9,427 nt of DNA from Thioalkalivibrio nitratireducens (GTDB lineage Bacteria > Pseudomonadota > Gammaproteobacteria > Ectothiorhodospirales > Ectothiorhodospiraceae). The DNA lies in contig JAABSN010000127.1 in assembly GCA_011390385.1 (NCBI GenBank), positions 1-9,427 on the forward strand, written 5' to 3'. Under the pieces are notes generated by a model. It worked only from the letters and a program-made list of their open reading frames with translations, ran no database searches and was not told where the DNA came from. Below, piece after piece: positions 7,191 through 9,427 of the stretch. How positions within the stretch are numbered: position 1 is the stretch's first letter; every line of letters begins with the position of its first letter. A program made the translations under genes and the position numbers.

Positions 7191-7997
7191 ATGAATTCTC
7201 GTGTCGGATCCGGCGCTTCCGATGGCGCCCCGGAAAACGTCTCGCCGGGCGGGTCAGTGCTCTATCCGCTCTGGCAGTGGCTGGTTCTGATTCCGGCCTC
7301 TGCTGCGGCAACCGTGGTCGGGTGGTTCTTTACGGTCATCATCAGCCTGGCCGGCCGTCCCGATGTGGCCAATACGCAAGTGGCCGCGCGTTGGGCGCGG
7401 TTCATTGCATTTCTGACGCCGATGAAGGTCGAGGTGCGTGGCCACGAACACGTTCAGCCCGGCCAGACCTATGTGGTCGTCGCCAACCATCTCAGCCAGT
7501 TCGACATCCCGCTGATCTACGGCTACTCCGGCATGGATCTGCGCTGGGTGATCAAGGCTGAACTCGGCCGCATTCCGTTCGTCGCGCAGGGATGTCGCGC
7601 CATTGGGCACATCTTCATCGATCGGGGCGATCCGGAGCAGTCGCGACAGGCCATCAACGAGGCCGTCTCCCGGCTCTCCCCAGGGACCAGCGTCCTGTTT
7701 TTCGCCGAGGGAACGCGCAGCCGCGACGGAGAGCTGAAACCCTTCCGCAAGGGCGCGTTCCGGGTCGCCGCCGATCGTGCACTGCCGGTGCTTCCGATCA
7801 CGGTGCAGGGGACCTGGCAGATGCTTCAGCCCGGTTCGATGCGCATTCGACCGGGTCGCGCACGCCTGACGATTCACCCGCCGATCGAACCCCCGTCGGG
7901 TATTCAAAAGGATCGAGCGAGCCTGCTTGCCGAGAGGACTTGGAATGTGATCGCGGAATCGCTGAAAGCGGATGGTTCGCAGGGACGGCTCGGCTGA
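7191..7997 (+). CDS. 1-acylglycerol-3-phosphate O-acyltransferase family protein (PlsC-like)
   Basis: This 268-residue protein is a glycerolipid acyltransferase of the PlsC family (PF01553), expected to move an acyl chain onto lysophosphatidic acid or a related lysolipid at the inner membrane. The catalytic H-x4-D motif is NHLSQFD (99-105). Motif II is KAELGRIPF (122-130), motif III is EGTRSRDG (173-180) and motif IV is LPI (201-203). A hydrophobic segment at about 29-54 anchors it in the membrane, preceded by a polar tail of about 20 residues. ATG 7191 is preferred over the TTG at 7188, which would fall in the promoter discriminator; neither has a good Shine-Dalgarno. The stop overlaps the rhomboid ATG (TGATG). 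The precise acceptor is uncertain, since genomes often carry several PlsC paralogues. Confidence 0.93.
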   Translation: MNSRVGSGASDGAPENVSPGGSVLYPLWQWLVLIPASAAATVVGWFFTVIISLAGRPDVANTQVAARWARFIAFLTPMKVEVRGHEHVQPGQTYVVVANHLSQFDIPLIYGYSGMDLRWVIKAELGRIPFVAQGCRAIGHIFIDRGDPEQSRQAINEAVSRLSPGTSVLFFAEGTRSRDGELKPFRKGAFRVAADRALPVLPITVQGTWQMLQPGSMRIRPGRARLTIHPPIEPPSGIQKDRASLLAERTWNVIAESLKADGSQGRLG

Positions 7998-8683
7998 TGC
8001 TTCTCGATCATCCTGACCCGGAATACAGCAGTTCGCCACGCGCGCGCGCCAATTTCGTTCTTGCCGTCAAGCTCAGTTCCGGATTGCTGGTGCTGATCTG
8101 GTTGATCTTTGCAGTCGATCAGCTCAGCGGTGCGCAGTGGATCCGATTCGGGCTGGTCCCCCGAGAAATCGGCGGCCTGATCGGCCTGATCACAACGCCG
8201 CTGCTTCACTACAACGTGTCGCACCTGACCTCCAATACGCTTCCATTGCTGATCGGGGCGACGCTGGTGCTGTATCTGTATCCCCACTCGGCGGTGCGCG
8301 CGCTGCCGGCCATCTGGCTGGGCTCGGCTCTTCTGGCCTGGTGTTTCGCACGACCCAGCGTGCATATCGGGGCGAGCGGTCTGGTCTACGGGTTGCTGGC
8401 TTTCGTCCTGGTCTCGGGACTGATTCGACGGGAAATCCGTGCCATCGGTGCGGCGGGGGTGGTCTGGTTCCTCTATGGTTCCCTGCTGTACGGAATTCTG
8501 CCTTCCGGGCCCGGAACCAGCTGGGAACTGCATGCGTTCGGCTTCCTGATCGGGGGCGTGTCGGCATGGCGACTGCGCCAACTGGATCGGCCGCCGCTCA
8601 AGCGCTACGACTGGGAAGACGAGGAACCGGAAGCCGAGGATGAGGTCCCGCCCTGGCGAGAGCAGCCGGAGCGATGGCACTAG
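7997..8683 (+). CDS. rhomboid family intramembrane serine protease
   Basis: Rhomboids cut transmembrane substrates within the lipid bilayer using a Ser-His dyad. In this 228-residue protein the catalytic Ser is Ser127 in HIGASGLVYG (GxSG motif) and the catalytic His is His179 in ELHAFGFLIGG. The loop/TM2 signature HYNVSHLTSN (71-80) is intact, so the enzyme should be active. About six membrane helices can be traced between residues 22 and 193, the six-helix bacterial form. After them comes an acidic, proline-rich cytoplasmic tail (about 197-228) of the pattern DWEDEEPEAEDE. The ATG overlaps the acyltransferase stop. The final His codon is followed by a TAG lying within the left arm of a large inverted repeat. 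Substrate unknown. Confidence 0.93.
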   Translation: MLLDHPDPEYSSSPRARANFVLAVKLSSGLLVLIWLIFAVDQLSGAQWIRFGLVPREIGGLIGLITTPLLHYNVSHLTSNTLPLLIGATLVLYLYPHSAVRALPAIWLGSALLAWCFARPSVHIGASGLVYGLLAFVLVSGLIRREIRAIGAAGVVWFLYGSLLYGILPSGPGTSWELHAFGFLIGGVSAWRLRQLDRPPLKRYDWEDEEPEAEDEVPPWREQPERWH

Positions 8684-8866
8684 CCCGCATTATTCATGAA
8701 GCCGACTGCTGCGACACCCCCAGACCCTGCATCCGCGGCGTTTGGCTTGGTTGCGAATCCTCGACGTACTGTCAAGTACGCCTGTGGTTCGCGCGGTCGC
8801 CAAACACCCCGGCTACAGGGCCTGGCGTCGTCTCGCGACGTCGGTTCATGAATAATCCGGGCTAGT
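8679..8866. repeat. long symmetric imperfect palindrome, ERIC/MITE-like element
   Basis: The terminal 22 bases (8679-8700 and 8845-8866) are inverted copies with one mismatch, opposite positions 8688 and 8857. The midpoint of these arms coincides exactly with the midpoint of a central hairpin (8765-8780). Pairing every base with its mirror position, without any gap, gives by hand count 63 Watson-Crick pairs of 94 plus 5 G-T pairs. Paired blocks include 8740-8746 with 8799-8805, 8753-8757 with 8788-8792, and 8725-8729 with 8816-8820. CTAG occurs at both ends (8680-8683, 8862-8865) and may be a target duplication, though CTAG is self-complementary. It fills most of the 227-base gap between rhomboid and gspF and contains no transposase gene. 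Likely a non-autonomous mobile or dispersed repeat; copy number cannot be judged from one window. Confidence 0.85.
8765..8780. other. central hairpin of the palindromic element
   Basis: CGTACT (8765-8770) and AGTACG (8775-8780) form a perfect 6-base-pair stem closed by the tetraloop GTCA. This is the apex of the larger palindrome. Confidence 0.75.
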
Positions 8867-8910
8867 CGCGCCGGTCCTCGACGGGCGCGAAGCTTGCTGA
8901 AGGAACACGC

Positions 8911-9427
8911 ATGGCGGCATATGGATACCGGGCGCTGGACGCGGGACGTGAGGTCCGAGGAGTCGTGCAGGCCGATTCGGCGCGACACGCGCGTGCGCAG
9001 CTGCGCGAGCGCGGTTTGCTGCCGCTGGACGTGGCCGCCGAGAGGCGCGCGGTGGGAAGTACGGGCTTTGGCTGGGCCCGGGAACGGGCGCTGATTCTCC
9101 GACAGATGGCGGCGCTGCTGGGCGCGGGGCTGCCGCTGGACGAGGTGCTGGCACTCAGCGCCAGCCAGGTCGGCCGTGCCCGGGTCGAGCGTTCGCTCGC
9201 GACGGTCCGGGCCGGCGTGATCGAGGGTCAGTCTCTCTCGGTGGCAATGGATGCAGCTCCTGGCCTGTTTCCGGCGCTGATTCGGCGGTCGGTCGCGGCG
9301 GCCGAGCAATCGGGCGCGCTGGAGGCCGTGATCGAGCGATTGGCCACGCATGCCGAGCGCCAGCTCGCAACCATGCGAAACGTCGTGGTCGCGCTGGTCT
9401 ATCCGTTATTACTGGTCCTGATCTCGC
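8911..9427 (+). CDS. gspF: type II secretion system inner membrane protein GspF (partial, 5' part)
   Basis: GspF is the polytopic inner-membrane platform protein of the type II secretion system and works with the ATPase GspE. The visible 172 residues begin MAAYGYRALDAGREVRGVV, then ADSARHARAQLRERGLLPLDV (21-41), the classic GspF N-terminus. The first T2SSF domain (PF00482) follows, with LRQMAALLGAGLPLDEVLALSA (63-84) and the conserved AAEQSGALEAVIERLA (129-144). The first membrane helix begins at about residue 157 and is cut by the window edge. ATG 8911 has a good AAGGA (8900-8904) six bases upstream. PilC of type IV pili is related, but this N-terminus fits GspF better. No gspE precedes it; the nearest upstream gene is the rhomboid, beyond the palindrome. 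Confidence 0.92.
   Translation, partial: MAAYGYRALDAGREVRGVVQADSARHARAQLRERGLLPLDVAAERRAVGSTGFGWARERALILRQMAALLGAGLPLDEVLALSASQVGRARVERSLATVRAGVIEGQSLSVAMDAAPGLFPALIRRSVAAAEQSGALEAVIERLATHAERQLATMRNVVVALVYPLLLVLIS

Noticed and set aside
8679..8866. Integron attC site or CRISPR-like repeat
   Set aside because: An attC site is also an imperfect palindrome but should carry RYYYAAC and GTTRRRY at its ends; these ends read CTAGCCCG. There is one unit only, with no direct repeats or spacers.
8684..8866. Rho-independent terminator for the rhomboid operon
   Set aside because: The palindrome could fold in RNA, but no T-run follows either the apical stem or the full structure, so intrinsic termination is not supported.
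8680..9351. Minus-strand open frame of 223 codons opposite gspF and through the palindrome
   Set aside because: The gspF reading on plus has a clear family match and a good ribosome site. The minus peptide is an Arg/Pro/Ala/Gln-rich shadow joined to the palindrome peptide.

Overview
The window is GC-rich, gene-dense DNA (about 60% G+C by eye) with uniform codon use. It looks like the chromosome of a gammaproteobacterium, perhaps from the Xanthomonadales/Chromatiales side. The reasons are an sdhE-ygfX pair directly behind sdhCDAB, a divergent ygfZ, and a GspF-type type II secretion gene. The lineage is an inference from gene content; no rRNA or other taxonomic marker is present.

Layout. 1-145: the 3' end of an unidentified reading frame, fused by a TGATG overlap to a class I SAM-dependent methyltransferase (145-963, +). 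1021-2795: two minus-strand genes, an orphan periplasmic PhnD-like solute-binding protein and the folate-binding iron-sulfur maintenance protein YgfZ. 2796-2826: a very short divergent promoter region. 2827-7111: one long plus-strand operon for succinate dehydrogenase (complex II), in the order sdhAF4 (DUF1674), sdhC, sdhD, sdhA, sdhB, sdhE, ygfX. 7191-8683: a PlsC-type acyltransferase and a rhomboid protease joined by a TGATG overlap. 8679-8866: a symmetric imperfect palindrome of about 188 bp that looks like an ERIC/MITE-like repeat and includes the rhomboid stop codon. 8911-end: the first 172 codons of gspF.

How the genes work together. The central block holds the four subunits of succinate:quinone oxidoreductase with their maturation factors. 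SdhE (SDHAF2 homologue) promotes covalent flavinylation of SdhA. SdhAF4 (SDHAF4 homologue) is expected to bind flavinylated SdhA and promote SdhA-SdhB assembly. YgfZ, transcribed from the opposite side of the same promoter region, supports Fe-S proteins, and SdhB carries three Fe-S clusters. YgfX is the usual membrane partner gene of sdhE. The flanking lipid acyltransferase, rhomboid and secretion genes have no evident link to this pathway.

The least explained items are the palindromic element at 8679-8866 and the TAGAAT -10 boxes 6-7 bases ahead of two start codons, which suggest leaderless mRNAs. No tRNA, rRNA, CRISPR array or transposase gene was seen. No gene-free stretch exceeds 300 bases; the longest, 8684-8910, is mostly the palindrome.
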